This document shows positions 24,058 through 32,232 of a DNA stretch of 38,237 nt, in pieces (the first letter of the stretch is position 1; each line of letters opens with the position of its first letter). Under the pieces are notes generated by a model, which was not told the origin of the DNA, searched no databases, and saw nothing but the letters and a program-made list of their open reading frames with translations. The stretch lies in NCBI GenBank assembly GCA_002494135.1, contig DLBG01000086.1:1-38237 (forward strand). Reading direction: 5' to 3'. Origin of the DNA: Lachnospiraceae bacterium UBA7027 (lineage in GTDB: Bacteria > Bacillota > Clostridia > Lachnospirales > Lachnospiraceae). The position numbers and the translations under genes are program-made.

Positions 24058-24822
24058 ATGAATGATCGCGAAAAAGCATTAAGAAAAAAGGAAAGACAGC
24101 TGTATAAAAAAAGAAAAGCCGTTGCAAACCGCCTGTTTGTACTGGGCGGAATCGGCATGCTTGCCTTTATTCTTTTTATTGTACTGGTGAAGGTTGTAAA
24201 TGTGGCACCCATCGGACCGCAGTTTACGGTTGTCGGATTCTCAGCACTGAACGGAGCGTTTCATGCACTGACCGGAGTAAACATGTTCTGGTATAATGTC
24301 ACCAAGGTCCTCGGAATTCTGGCGATTTTAACTGCCGTATTCTTTGCCGGTGTCGGCGTATTTCAGTTAATAAAAAGAAGGGGCATTCAGAATGTGGACC
24401 GCACCATTCTTTCCACGGGCGGATTATATGCCGTAATGATGATTTTCTACGTTTTCTTTGAAAAAGTGGTAATCAATTACCGCCCCGTTTTAATGGGTGA
24501 GGATACCGTACCGGAAGCATCCTTCCCGTCCACGCACACCCTTTTGGCCTGTGTGGTGTTCGGAAGTACAATCATGATTATCGGACGGTATCTCGGTAAA
24601 TCCGTTCAGGCTGTCGTTTTGCAGGCAGCAGTCGGATTTCTGATGCTTCTTACCGTAATCGGACGTTTGATCTGCGGTGTGCACTGGCTTACGGATATCG
24701 TCGGAGGAGTGCTTTTAAGTGCATCCCTTCTTACCATCTACGGCGGCGTCATCACCGTGTGGAGAAGTTCAAACAAACGGCTGAAAAAGAAGAAAAAAGA
24801 AACGACGGAAGAATTCGAATAA
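24058..24822 (+). CDS. PAP2-family membrane phosphatase
   Basis: This 254-residue protein has about six membrane helices and the three phosphatase motifs. Motif 1 is KVVINYRP (Lys136, Arg142; one residue shorter than the usual KX6RP). Motif 2 is FPSTHT (Ser158, nucleophilic-site His160). Motif 3 is GRLICGVHWLTD (Arg203, His209, Asp213). Such enzymes remove phosphate from lipid pyrophosphates or phosphates, for example undecaprenyl pyrophosphate or phosphatidylglycerophosphate. Both termini are strongly basic (KKERQLYKKRK and RLKKKKK). A terminator lies 17 nt after the stop. Confidence 0.9.
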   Translation: MNDREKALRKKERQLYKKRKAVANRLFVLGGIGMLAFILFIVLVKVVNVAPIGPQFTVVGFSALNGAFHALTGVNMFWYNVTKVLGILAILTAVFFAGVGVFQLIKRRGIQNVDRTILSTGGLYAVMMIFYVFFEKVVINYRPVLMGEDTVPEASFPSTHTLLACVVFGSTIMIIGRYLGKSVQAVVLQAAVGFLMLLTVIGRLICGVHWLTDIVGGVLLSASLLTIYGGVITVWRSSNKRLKKKKKETTEEFE

Positions 24823-24839
24823 ACAGATGACGAAGATAC

Positions 24840-24867
24840 CCCGGCACGAAAGTGCCGGGATTTTTTT
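24840..24867 (+). terminator. Rho-independent terminator after the PAP2 gene
   Basis: An 8-bp perfect GC-rich stem (CCCGGCAC with GTGCCGGG) capped by a GAAA tetraloop is followed by A and seven T residues. It ends the HtrA-like/yhaM/rlmD/ABC-2/PAP2 strand and insulates the metal-regulated operon. Confidence 0.95.
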
Positions 24868-24939
24868 GCTTCGGGAGGCAGGAAAGTGATGCGGGAGTCA
24901 GAAAAGCGGCGCAAGGGGTGGGAAAGCGGCCTGTGGATA

Positions 24940-24960
24940 ATTTGAGAATAATTCTCAAAT
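24940..24960 (+). promoter_or_regulatory. Upstream Fur-family operator, perfect palindrome
   Basis: A perfect palindrome with 10-bp arms (left arm ATTTGAGAAT) around a single central A. Its core, TGAGAAT-N-ATTCTCA, has the 7-1-7 layout of Fur/Zur/PerR boxes. It ends 3 bp before the -35 element of the regulator promoter. A site this close to the -35 could repress alone or cooperatively with the second box. Confidence 0.8.
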
Positions 24961-24963
24961 CTG

Positions 24964-24992
24964 TTGACAGGCCGGAATGAGGGTGTTAAAAT
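24964..24992 (+). promoter_or_regulatory. Sigma-A promoter of the metal-regulator/znu/met operon
   Basis: A perfect TTGACA (24964-24969), a 17-nt spacer and TAAAAT (24987-24992), with an extended TG at 24984-24985. It is the strongest promoter in the window by sequence and is bracketed by the two operators, which fits tight metal-dependent repression. Confidence 0.85.
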
Positions 24993-25012
24993 TTGAGAAC
25001 GGTTTTCAATTT
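24990..25012 (+). promoter_or_regulatory. Downstream Fur-family operator over the transcript start
   Basis: A second inverted repeat centred on G25001: TTGAGAAC on the left and GTTTTCAA on the right, one mismatch between the arms. It is a degenerate copy of the upstream box and covers the end of the -10 and the expected transcription start. A bound repressor here would block RNA polymerase. Confidence 0.72.
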
Positions 25013-25026
25013 TGCGGGGTGACATT

Positions 25027-25452
25027 ATGACCATGAAACCAAAATATAAAACAAAACAAAGGGAAATTCTGCTTTCTTACTTAAAGCAGACACCCGGGAA
25101 ACATATCACGGCAGGGGATGTCTGCGAGTACTTCAAAGAACAGGGAACGCCGATCGGGCAGGCTACGGTTTACCGTCAGCTTGAAAGCCTGGTGGATGAG
25201 GGGCTTGTAAACAAGTACAGCATCGATGCCAATTCACCGGCCTGCTTTGAATTCATGGGAGAAGAAACCCATGAGGGCAAGGAAGTCTGTTTTCACGCCA
25301 AATGTGAGGAATGCGGGAAACTGATTCACTTACACTGCGAGGAAATCCTTCATATCCGGGATCATTTGTTTGCCGATCACGGCTTTATGCTCGACAGCAA
25401 ACGGACGGTATTTTACGGAATCTGCGAGGAATGCCGTGCGGCAAAGGCGTAA
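25027..25452 (+). CDS. Fur-family metalloregulator (Zur-like, autoregulated)
   Basis: This 141-residue repressor has a winged-helix N-terminal domain (about 1-80, with ITAGDVCEYFKEQGTPIGQATVYRQLESLVDEG; note GQATVYR, the recognition helix) and a metal-binding dimerisation domain. The latter carries two structural-zinc CxxC motifs (CEECGKLIHLHC and CEECRA) and His-rich strands HEGKEVCFHAKC and HLHCEEILHIRDH. The ATG at 25027 with GGGGTG 5 nt upstream is used; a TTG at 25012 in the same frame lies inside the operator. It lies directly upstream of znuA-znuC-znuB, so zinc is the most likely co-repressor, but Fur, Mur and PerR cannot be excluded from sequence alone. Confidence 0.88.
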   Translation: MTMKPKYKTKQREILLSYLKQTPGKHITAGDVCEYFKEQGTPIGQATVYRQLESLVDEGLVNKYSIDANSPACFEFMGEETHEGKEVCFHAKCEECGKLIHLHCEEILHIRDHLFADHGFMLDSKRTVFYGICEECRAAKA

Positions 25453-25488
25453 GAAAGAAGCAAAAAAGAACGAAAGACGAAGCAAATC

Positions 25489-26481
25489 ATGAAAAAGACA
25501 CGAATTATCATTTTATCCGCGCTGCTTTCCCTGACAATGATTTTAAGCGGCTGCGGCAGGCTTGGCGGATCAAACGGCAAAGCCGGAAGTCCTAATACCG
25601 ATACACTCAGTGTGGTAACCACAATTTTTCCGGAATACGACTGGACAAAGAATCTTCTCGGAGAGAATCCCGGAAACGTCGATTTAAAACTTTTAATCGG
25701 AAGCGGTGTGGATCTGCACAGTTACCAGCCGTCCGCTGCGGATATTATGGCGATTGAAAACTGCGACATGTTCATTTATGTCGGCGGGGAATCGGACGCA
25801 TGGGTGGAAGATGTTTTAAAAAGATCACCCGATGAAAACAGAGTCGTGATCAAACTTTTGGATGTCCTCGGCGGGGAAGCGAAGGAAGAAGAAATCGTGG
25901 AGGGAATGGAAGCCGAAGAAGAGGAAGAGGCAGAAGAAGGGGAAGAATATGACGAGCATGTATGGCTTTCCTTACGCTGCGCCGGCATTTTCTGTGACGC
26001 GATTGAAGAAGGACTTGTGACGATTAACCCCGAAAACAAAGAAACGTACGAGAAGAATCTTGCCGGATACAGAGCCGAACTGGAAGCCTTAAACGGGGAA
26101 TACGAAAGCGTCTGTGAGGATGCATCCAAAAAGACCGTTCTGTTCGGGGACCGTTTCCCGTTCCGCTATTTAACGGATGATTACGGATTGGAATATTATG
26201 CGGCTTTTGCGGGTTGTTCCGCAGAAAGCGAAGCAAGCTTTAAGACAATTCTCTTCCTTGCGCAGAAAACGGATGAATGCCATCTTCCCGCAATTCTCAC
26301 TATTGAAAGCAGTGACGGAAGAATTGCGCAGGCCGTACGGGACAACACGAAGGACGGAAATCAGGAGATTTTAACCATGAATTCCATGCAGTCCGTTACC
26401 GACTCCGATGTAAAAGAGGGAGTTACGTATCTCGGAATTATGAAAGAAAATCTGGAAGTATTGAAAGAGGCGTTGAAATAA
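25489..26481 (+). CDS. znuA: Zinc/manganese ABC transporter substrate-binding lipoprotein (ZnuA-like, acidic loop)
   Basis: This 330-residue cluster A-I binding protein has a lipoprotein signal peptide ending LSGC (Cys22). Metal-site candidates are His77 in VDLHSYQPSAAD, His157 in YDEHVWLSL and Glu273 in TIESSDG. The third His of ZnuA/AdcA, normally in a HDAFGY-like motif, is replaced: the segment reads FGDRFPFRYLTDDYGL, with Arg222 at that place. The variable loop that is His-rich in zinc binders is here an acidic stretch (132-154; 12 or more Glu). It starts 36 nt after the regulator and belongs to the same operon. Metal specificity is likely zinc from context, but the altered site makes manganese or another ion possible. 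Confidence 0.85.
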   Translation: MKKTRIIILSALLSLTMILSGCGRLGGSNGKAGSPNTDTLSVVTTIFPEYDWTKNLLGENPGNVDLKLLIGSGVDLHSYQPSAADIMAIENCDMFIYVGGESDAWVEDVLKRSPDENRVVIKLLDVLGGEAKEEEIVEGMEAEEEEEAEEGEEYDEHVWLSLRCAGIFCDAIEEGLVTINPENKETYEKNLAGYRAELEALNGEYESVCEDASKKTVLFGDRFPFRYLTDDYGLEYYAAFAGCSAESEASFKTILFLAQKTDECHLPAILTIESSDGRIAQAVRDNTKDGNQEILTMNSMQSVTDSDVKEGVTYLGIMKENLEVLKEALK

Positions 26482-26484
26482 CAA

Positions 26485-27198
26485 ATGAGTTACATTGAGG
26501 CAAAAAATCTGATTGTCGGTTATGAAGGAGAAGCCGTCGGGGATCCCATCAGTTTTGAAGTGAATCCCGGCGACTATCTGTGTATTGTCGGAGAAAACGG
26601 ATCCGGAAAAAGCACGCTTGTAAAAACCCTTTTAAACCTTCAGAAACCGCTCGGGGGAGAGCTGATTACGGGAGACGGTCTTCGCAAAAACGAGATCGGG
26701 TACCTTCCGCAGCAGACTCCTGTACAGAAGGACTTTCCGGCATCCGTGAAAGAAATCGTTCTTTCGGGCTGTCAGGCAAAATGCGGCCTGCGCCCGTTTT
26801 ACAACCGCGCGGAGAAAAAGCTTGCGGAAGATAACATGAAACGGATGGATATTTTCAGCCTGGCTGACCGCTGTTACAGAGATCTTTCCGGAGGACAGCA
26901 GCAGAGGGTTCTTCTGGCAAGGGCACTTTGTGCGGCCGAAAAGGTACTTCTTCTGGATGAGCCGGTTTCGGGACTGGATCCCAAAGTAACCGCACAGATG
27001 TATGAACTGATTGAGGGACTGAATAAAGAGGGCATCACCATTATCATGGTGTCCCATGACATTGATGCGGCCGTAAGATACGCAAGCCACATTCTGCACA
27101 TAGGTGATACGGTCTTCTTCGGAACAAAGGAAGAGTATCTGCAAAGCAGGGAAGGAAAATATTTTTTACGAAAGCAGGAGGACGGAAAGAATGATTGA
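26485..27198 (+). CDS. znuC: Zinc ABC transporter ATP-binding protein (ZnuC-like)
   Basis: This 237-residue ATPase has Walker A GENGSGKST (about 37-45), Q-loop IGYLPQQ, signature LSGGQQQR, Walker B VLLLDEPVSGLD and switch IMVSHDIDAA. All match the metal-type (Mn/Zn/Fe chelate) ATPases. It starts 3 nt after the znuA stop, with only a weak SD inside the znuA 3' end (GAGG about 15 nt upstream), so translation probably depends on coupling. It overlaps znuB by 8 nt. Confidence 0.93.
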   Translation: MSYIEAKNLIVGYEGEAVGDPISFEVNPGDYLCIVGENGSGKSTLVKTLLNLQKPLGGELITGDGLRKNEIGYLPQQTPVQKDFPASVKEIVLSGCQAKCGLRPFYNRAEKKLAEDNMKRMDIFSLADRCYRDLSGGQQQRVLLARALCAAEKVLLLDEPVSGLDPKVTAQMYELIEGLNKEGITIIMVSHDIDAAVRYASHILHIGDTVFFGTKEEYLQSREGKYFLRKQEDGKND

Positions 27199-28036
27199 TC
27201 TGTTGATTTTCTATTTAAGCCGTCCCATTGTCCAGTATGCCCTGATTGTCGGCGTACTGATTGCGCTTTGCTCGTCGCTTCTCGGAGTGACGCTGGTTTT
27301 GAAGCGCTTTTCCTTTATCGGGGACGGACTTTCCCATGTGGCATTCGGTGCCATGTCCATTGCCGCCGTGATCGGGCTGACCAATCAGATGCTGATTATT
27401 CTTCCGGTTACGGTAATCAGTGCCGTACTTTTGCTTCGTACCGGTTCGAATACCAGGATTAAAGGCGACGCGGCCATTGCCATGATTTCCGTGGGCGCGC
27501 TGGCCTTCGGGTATCTGATTATGAATATTTTCAAACCCTCATCGAATCTTACGGGGGATGTTTGCAGCACACTGTTCGGTTCCACGGCGATTCTTACCTT
27601 AACCGGACCGGAGGTTGTGGTCTGCATCATTCTGTCGATACTGGTGATTGCGTTGTTTGTATTCTTTTACAATAAAATCTTTGCGGTGACCTTTGACGAG
27701 AATTTCGGCAAAGCCGTAGGAACACCGACCGGTGCTTACAATCTTTTAATTGCGATTGTCATTGCGGTCATTATCGTTCTTGCCATGAAGCTGGTGGGCT
27801 CGCTTTTAATTTCCGCCCTGGTTATTTTCCCGGCACTGTCGGCAATGCGGATTTTCAGGAATTTTAAATCCGTAACCGTATTCTCGGCTGTTTTCTCCGT
27901 GGTCTGCACGATTCTGGGAGTCATCGTTTCCATTCTTGCGCAAACCCCGGTCGGAGCCACCATTGTGGCCGCCGATCTGGCCGGTTTCGGAATCTGCTGC
28001 TTAATCGGATTTATCGCAAGGGGAGGCGCGAAATGA
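27191..28036 (+). CDS. znuB: Zinc ABC transporter permease (ZnuB-like)
   Basis: This 281-residue permease of the ABC-3 family has about eight membrane helices. Family features are the N-terminal GVTLVLKRFSFIGDGLSHVAFGAMS, containing the conserved GDGLSHVAFG, and a late KLVGSLLISALVIFPALSA (written here as KLVGSLLI and LVIFPALSA), the coupling region. The ATG at 27191 is preferred over an earlier in-frame ATG at 27104, because GGAGGACGG lies just upstream and the family starts at this point. Its TGA overlaps the start of the short lipoprotein frame (ATGA). Confidence 0.93.
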   Translation: MIDLLIFYLSRPIVQYALIVGVLIALCSSLLGVTLVLKRFSFIGDGLSHVAFGAMSIAAVIGLTNQMLIILPVTVISAVLLLRTGSNTRIKGDAAIAMISVGALAFGYLIMNIFKPSSNLTGDVCSTLFGSTAILTLTGPEVVVCIILSILVIALFVFFYNKIFAVTFDENFGKAVGTPTGAYNLLIAIVIAVIIVLAMKLVGSLLISALVIFPALSAMRIFRNFKSVTVFSAVFSVVCTILGVIVSILAQTPVGATIVAADLAGFGICCLIGFIARGGAK

Positions 28037-28187
28037 AAAATTCCAAAAAACGGCGTTGCTTCTCCTTATTTTGATTATTTTTTTCGTTCCTTTCGGTTGC
28101 GCAAAAGGTCCGGGTAATGTAAAAATAGAAAAGAGTTCGAACGACGTTGCCGAAGTCTTAAAAAAAGCAGCCGAAACTTGGAGGTAA
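28033..28187 (+). pseudogene. Small lipoprotein gene interrupted by a one-base frameshift at an A6 run
   Basis: An ATG overlapping the znuB stop opens a frame that ends after 13 codons. A shift of -1 at the six-A run 28045-28050 would instead give about 51 residues: MKNSKK, a strongly hydrophobic LLLLILIIFF stretch, FGC as a lipobox-like end, then a charged tail with EKSSNDVAEVLKKAAETWR to the TAA at 28185-28187. With seven A residues the two parts would join perfectly, so either one A was lost (mutation or assembly error) or the product is made by slippage on the A run. The metF SD (GGAGG) lies in its last codons. Even when repaired the product is short, so it may also be C-terminally truncated. 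Function unknown. Confidence 0.6.
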
Positions 28188-28189
28188 CA

Positions 28190-29086
28190 ATGAAGATTAT
28201 TGATATTTTAAACCGGAAAAACATGTCTCTTTCATTTGAGGTTTTTCCCCCGAAGAAGGAGTCCGGTTTTGAGAGCGTAAAGAAAACAACGGAAGAAATC
28301 GCGGCCTGCAAGCCGGCCTTTATGAGTGTTACTTACGGTGCAGGTGGCGGAACCAGCCGTTATACGCTGGATATCGCAAAGGACATTGAAGACAAATACA
28401 GCGTGCCCACGCTTGCGCATTTAACCTGCGTTTCCTCTTCCCGTGCCATGGTAAGGGATAAAATCGAAGAAATGCATTCCATGGGAATCGATAACATCAT
28501 GGCGCTTCGCGGGGATCTGACGCCGGAGCTTGAAGCGGGAGACCGCAGCAAGTGGGATTACCGTTATGCGGTGGAACTGATTCGTGAGATTAAGGAAAGC
28601 GGATACGATTTCTGTATCGGTGCTGCGTGCTATCCCGAGGTGCATCCCGAAAGTTCCGACCAGAGAGAAGACATTAAGCACTTAAAAGAAAAAGTGGATG
28701 CCGGCGTGGACTTCTTAACCAGCCAGATGATTTTTGACAATAATCTGTTTTATAACTATCTGTATAAAATCCGTGAGGCGGGGATTACCGTGCCCGTGCT
28801 TCCGGGTATCATGCCCATCACCAATGCAAATCAGGTCGAGAGGGCCATTAAACTTTCCGGTTCCTTTATGCCGCAACGGTTTAAGGCAATTGTGGATTAT
28901 TTCGGAAAGGATCCCGAAGCCATGAAGCAGGCTGGAATTGCGTATGCGACGGATCAGATTATCGATCTTTACGCCAACGGTGTGACCAACGTTCACGTTT
29001 ATTCGATGAACAAACCGGATGTGGCAAAGGCAATTATGAACAATCTCTCCGATATTCTCTGGAAGGATTTCGGAGTGGAAGGATAA
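28190..29086 (+). CDS. metF: 5,10-methylenetetrahydrofolate reductase
   Basis: This 298-residue FAD enzyme with a TIM-barrel fold makes the 5-methyltetrahydrofolate used by MetH. Conserved segments are LSFEVFPPKKESGF (14-27), MSVTYGAGGGTSRYTLDIA, LTCVSSSRAMV, NIMALRGDLTPE, CIGAACYPEVHPES and LPGIMPITNANQV. ATG 28190 with GGAGG 5 nt upstream is chosen over TTG 28178. It follows the zinc transporter genes with no terminator, and the reactivation-domain gene and metH follow at 9 and 13 nt. Confidence 0.95.
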   Translation: MKIIDILNRKNMSLSFEVFPPKKESGFESVKKTTEEIAACKPAFMSVTYGAGGGTSRYTLDIAKDIEDKYSVPTLAHLTCVSSSRAMVRDKIEEMHSMGIDNIMALRGDLTPELEAGDRSKWDYRYAVELIREIKESGYDFCIGAACYPEVHPESSDQREDIKHLKEKVDAGVDFLTSQMIFDNNLFYNYLYKIREAGITVPVLPGIMPITNANQVERAIKLSGSFMPQRFKAIVDYFGKDPEAMKQAGIAYATDQIIDLYANGVTNVHVYSMNKPDVAKAIMNNLSDILWKDFGVEG

Positions 29087-29095
29087 GGATTCCGG

Positions 29096-29758
29096 ATGCG
29101 GGAGTTTTTGGAAAAACTCGGGGCGGGAATTTTGGAAGAATCCTACAGAGCCGTCCCGGTATACAAAGAATACGAAACGGTGGATTTTAATCTGCCGGAG
29201 GCTTTGCGCTATGCGGGGATGCCTGCCCACAGTGCCCCCGAAGCCGGAGAGAAAGCGGTGCTTGAAGCCCTTGAGGAAATCGGCGGGAGTTTATTTTATA
29301 AAGTGGGATTTCTTTGTATGTCTTTACAGTGGGATGAAGAAGGCTTTCCCGTTCTTCCGTTTGCCCAGCATTCAAAGCTGTTAAAAAAGAACTTAAAAGG
29401 CTGCAGTGGCGTGATTCTTTTTGCGGCAACCGTGGGACCGGGAGTGGACCGGTATATTCGAAGATATGAAAGAAGCGAAGTCTCGAAAGCCGCCATTTTG
29501 CAGGGACTCGGAGCGGAACGCGTTGAGTCTTTGTGCAACCTTTTTAACAACGAGGTTAGAGAAGAGGCGGCAGAATACCGCTTAAAGGCACACCCGAGAT
29601 TTTCGCCGGGCTTCGGCGATCTGCCGATTTCGGTGCAGAAGGAATTCCTGGGTTCGCTCGATGCCACAAGAAGGATGGGAATAACGCTAAGCGACTCTTA
29701 CCTGATGGCTCCGTCCAAATCGGTGACGGCAATCATCGGGCTGGAGCGTCTGGCATGA
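29096..29758 (+). CDS. Standalone MetH reactivation-domain protein
   Basis: This 220-residue protein matches the C-terminal SAM-binding activation domain of cobalamin-dependent methionine synthase. The segment FSPGFGDLPISVQKEFLG, then ATRRMGITLSDSYLMAPSKSV and TAIIGL, corresponds to the RxSPGYGD-to-PxKSVxAIxG region that holds SAM during reductive methylation of inactive cob(II)alamin. The N-terminal half has LFYKVGFLCMSL and ILFAATVGPGVDRYIRRYE, as in the split-type proteins of anaerobes. It is located between metF and metH, and MetH here lacks this domain, so the two most likely act as one complex. Confidence 0.88.
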   Translation: MREFLEKLGAGILEESYRAVPVYKEYETVDFNLPEALRYAGMPAHSAPEAGEKAVLEALEEIGGSLFYKVGFLCMSLQWDEEGFPVLPFAQHSKLLKKNLKGCSGVILFAATVGPGVDRYIRRYERSEVSKAAILQGLGAERVESLCNLFNNEVREEAAEYRLKAHPRFSPGFGDLPISVQKEFLGSLDATRRMGITLSDSYLMAPSKSVTAIIGLERLA

Positions 29759-29771
29759 GGGGAATCATAGT

Positions 29772-32198
29772 ATGAATATTCTGGAGTACATGAAGAATCA
29801 TTTTCTGTTTCTGGACGGAGGAATGGGAACACTTCTGCAGGAAGCGGGGCTGAAACCCGGAGAACTGCCGGAGCGCTGGAATGTGACCCATCCCGGGGAA
29901 ATCATCCGGATTCAGAAAGGCTATTTTGACGCAGGCAGCAATATTATTCTGGCAAACACTTTCGGAGCCAACTCGCTGAAATTTGAGGAAGACGAATTAA
30001 GGAGTCTGATTCTGGCCGCTTTTGACAATGCCAAAAAGGCAAAGGAAAGCAGCCTCGGAACACAGGAAAAATATATCGCGCTTGACATAGGACCCATCGG
30101 AAAACTTTTAAAACCTTACGGTGATTACGAATTTGAAGATGCGGTTTCGGTTTATGCCAAAACGGTGCGAATCGGTGTGGAAGCAGGTGCGGATCTGATC
30201 TTTATCGAGACCATGAACGACAGCTACGATACCAAAGCGGCCCTTCTTGCGGCCAAAGAGAATTCAGATCTTCCCGTTTTTGTATCCAATGCTTACGGCA
30301 GCGACGGAAAACTGATGACAGGTGCATCCCCGGCAGCCATGGTTGCGATGCTGGAGGGCATGCATGCGGATGCCATCGGCGCGAACTGTTCGCTGGGACC
30401 CGATCAGTTAATCGGCGTTGTGGAAGAGTATTTAAAATATGCGTCCGTTCCCGTACTGTTAAAACCCAACGCCGGTCTTCCGCGTACGGAGAACGGCAAA
30501 ACCGTATATGATGTTTCGCCAAAAGATTTTGCATCTTCCGTATCGAAACTTTTGCAAAAGGGTGTCCGGATTGCGGGCGGATGTTGCGGTACGACGCAGG
30601 ATTTTATCAAAGAGCTGACGACGGCCGCAGCAAAAATCGAACCGGTTCCCGTGGTGAAAAATGAAATTTCGCTGGTATCGTCCTATACCCATGCGGTGGA
30701 ATTCGGAACCTCCCCCGTTCTGATCGGGGAGAGAATCAATCCGACCGGAAAGAAGCGCTTTCAGCAGGCGTTAAGGGAGAGGGACATCGACTATATTCTT
30801 TCGGAAGGCTTAAAACAGCAGGATGCGGGTGTTCAGCTTCTGGATGTCAATGTCGGATTGCCGGAAATCGACGAACCCGAACTTTTGGAAACGGTTGTAA
30901 AAGAACTGCAGGCAGTCAGCGACTGTCCGTTAAATATCGACACCACGGATCTTGCTGCCATGGAAAGGGCCCTGCGCTGCTATAACGGAAAGGCAATGGT
31001 CAATTCCGTAAACGGCAAGGAAGAGGTTATGGAAGGAGTCTTTCCCCTGGTGGCCAAATACGGCGGTTTTGTCGTGGCACTGACACTGGACGAAGGCGGA
31101 ATTCCTTCGGATGCCGAAACCAGAGTGGAAATCGCAAAGAAAATTATTGCAAAGGCGGCCGAATACGGAATCGAAAAGAAAGATCTGATTTTCGATCCTC
31201 TGGCCATGACGATTTCCGCGGATACCACGGCGGCGTTGTCCACGATGAAAGCGGTACATGACATACGGTATGACCTGGGTGTGAATACGTCACTCGGTGT
31301 GTCCAACGTATCCTTCGGTCTTCCGACAAGAAACATTGTCACCTCCACGTTTTTTGCACTCTGTCTTGAGGAAGGGCTGTCGGCGGCAATCATGAACCCT
31401 TACTCTGTGGAAATGATGAATGTTTATCATGCATTCAAAGCCCTTCACAACCTGGACGAAAACTGCATGGATTACATCGAGTACGCTTCGTCCATACCGG
31501 CACCGGCAGCGGCCGTTTCGCAGACGACGGGAACACCGGCACCGGAGAGCGGAAGCAAAACTTATGATTCCCCGCTGCAGGAAGCCATAATCCGCGGAAG
31601 AAAAGAGAAAACGGCGGCGCTTGCAAGGGAGCTTTTGAAGGATACCAAACCCATCGAACTGATTCAAAAGGAAGTTATTCCGGCGCTGAATATCGTGGGC
31701 GAGGATTTTGAGAAAAAGAAGGTGTATCTTCCCCAGCTGCTGATGGCGGCGGATGCGGCGAAAGCGGCGTTTGAAGAGGTAAAGATTTTGATGGCGAAGG
31801 AAGGCGGGGACAGCGCCCCTTCCCGATGCGCTTTTGTGATAGCAACGGTACACGGGGACATTCACGACATCGGAAAGAACATTGTCAAACTGATTCTGGA
31901 GAATTACGGATTTGCCGTAACGGATCTTGGCAAGGATGTTCCGGAGCAGACCGTCGTGGATGCCGTGGTAAAGCTTCATGCTCCGTTGGTTGGATTAAGT
32001 GCCCTTATGACCACAACGGTTCCGGCCATGGAAGAGACCATAAAGCTGTTAAGAAAAGAGGCACCGTGGGCGAAAGTCTGTGTGGGAGGAGCCGTGCTGA
32101 CGCAGGAATATGCGGATCAGATCGGCGCGGACCGTTACTGCAGGGATGCGATGGAAACGGTGCGTTATGCCGAAGAAGTGGAAGCGGGCCTTTCATAA
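29772..32198 (+). CDS. metH: Cobalamin-dependent methionine synthase without activation domain
   Basis: This 808-residue enzyme transfers a methyl group from methyltetrahydrofolate to homocysteine via cobalamin. Residues about 1-285 form the homocysteine domain with DGGMGTLLQEAG and the zinc ligands Cys206 (GANCSLG) and Cys271/272 (GGCCGT). Residues about 315-560 form the pterin domain (LIGERINPTGKK, LLDVNVGLP, NIDTTD). A linker rich in Ala/Pro/Thr/Ser (about 578-598) leads to the cobalamin cap and binding domain, whose base-off motif D-x-H-x-x-G is D696-I-H698-D-I-G701 (GDIHDIGKNIV). The protein ends after this domain; E. coli MetH has about 330 more residues for reactivation, supplied here by the preceding gene. 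RBS and 13-nt spacing place it in the znu/met operon. Confidence 0.95.
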   Translation: MNILEYMKNHFLFLDGGMGTLLQEAGLKPGELPERWNVTHPGEIIRIQKGYFDAGSNIILANTFGANSLKFEEDELRSLILAAFDNAKKAKESSLGTQEKYIALDIGPIGKLLKPYGDYEFEDAVSVYAKTVRIGVEAGADLIFIETMNDSYDTKAALLAAKENSDLPVFVSNAYGSDGKLMTGASPAAMVAMLEGMHADAIGANCSLGPDQLIGVVEEYLKYASVPVLLKPNAGLPRTENGKTVYDVSPKDFASSVSKLLQKGVRIAGGCCGTTQDFIKELTTAAAKIEPVPVVKNEISLVSSYTHAVEFGTSPVLIGERINPTGKKRFQQALRERDIDYILSEGLKQQDAGVQLLDVNVGLPEIDEPELLETVVKELQAVSDCPLNIDTTDLAAMERALRCYNGKAMVNSVNGKEEVMEGVFPLVAKYGGFVVALTLDEGGIPSDAETRVEIAKKIIAKAAEYGIEKKDLIFDPLAMTISADTTAALSTMKAVHDIRYDLGVNTSLGVSNVSFGLPTRNIVTSTFFALCLEEGLSAAIMNPYSVEMMNVYHAFKALHNLDENCMDYIEYASSIPAPAAAVSQTTGTPAPESGSKTYDSPLQEAIIRGRKEKTAALARELLKDTKPIELIQKEVIPALNIVGEDFEKKKVYLPQLLMAADAAKAAFEEVKILMAKEGGDSAPSRCAFVIATVHGDIHDIGKNIVKLILENYGFAVTDLGKDVPEQTVVDAVVKLHAPLVGLSALMTTTVPAMEETIKLLRKEAPWAKVCVGGAVLTQEYADQIGADRYCRDAMETVRYAEEVEAGLS

Positions 32199-32232
32199 AA
32201 GAGTTATAAAGAAGGAAAAGGAGAGTAAATTC

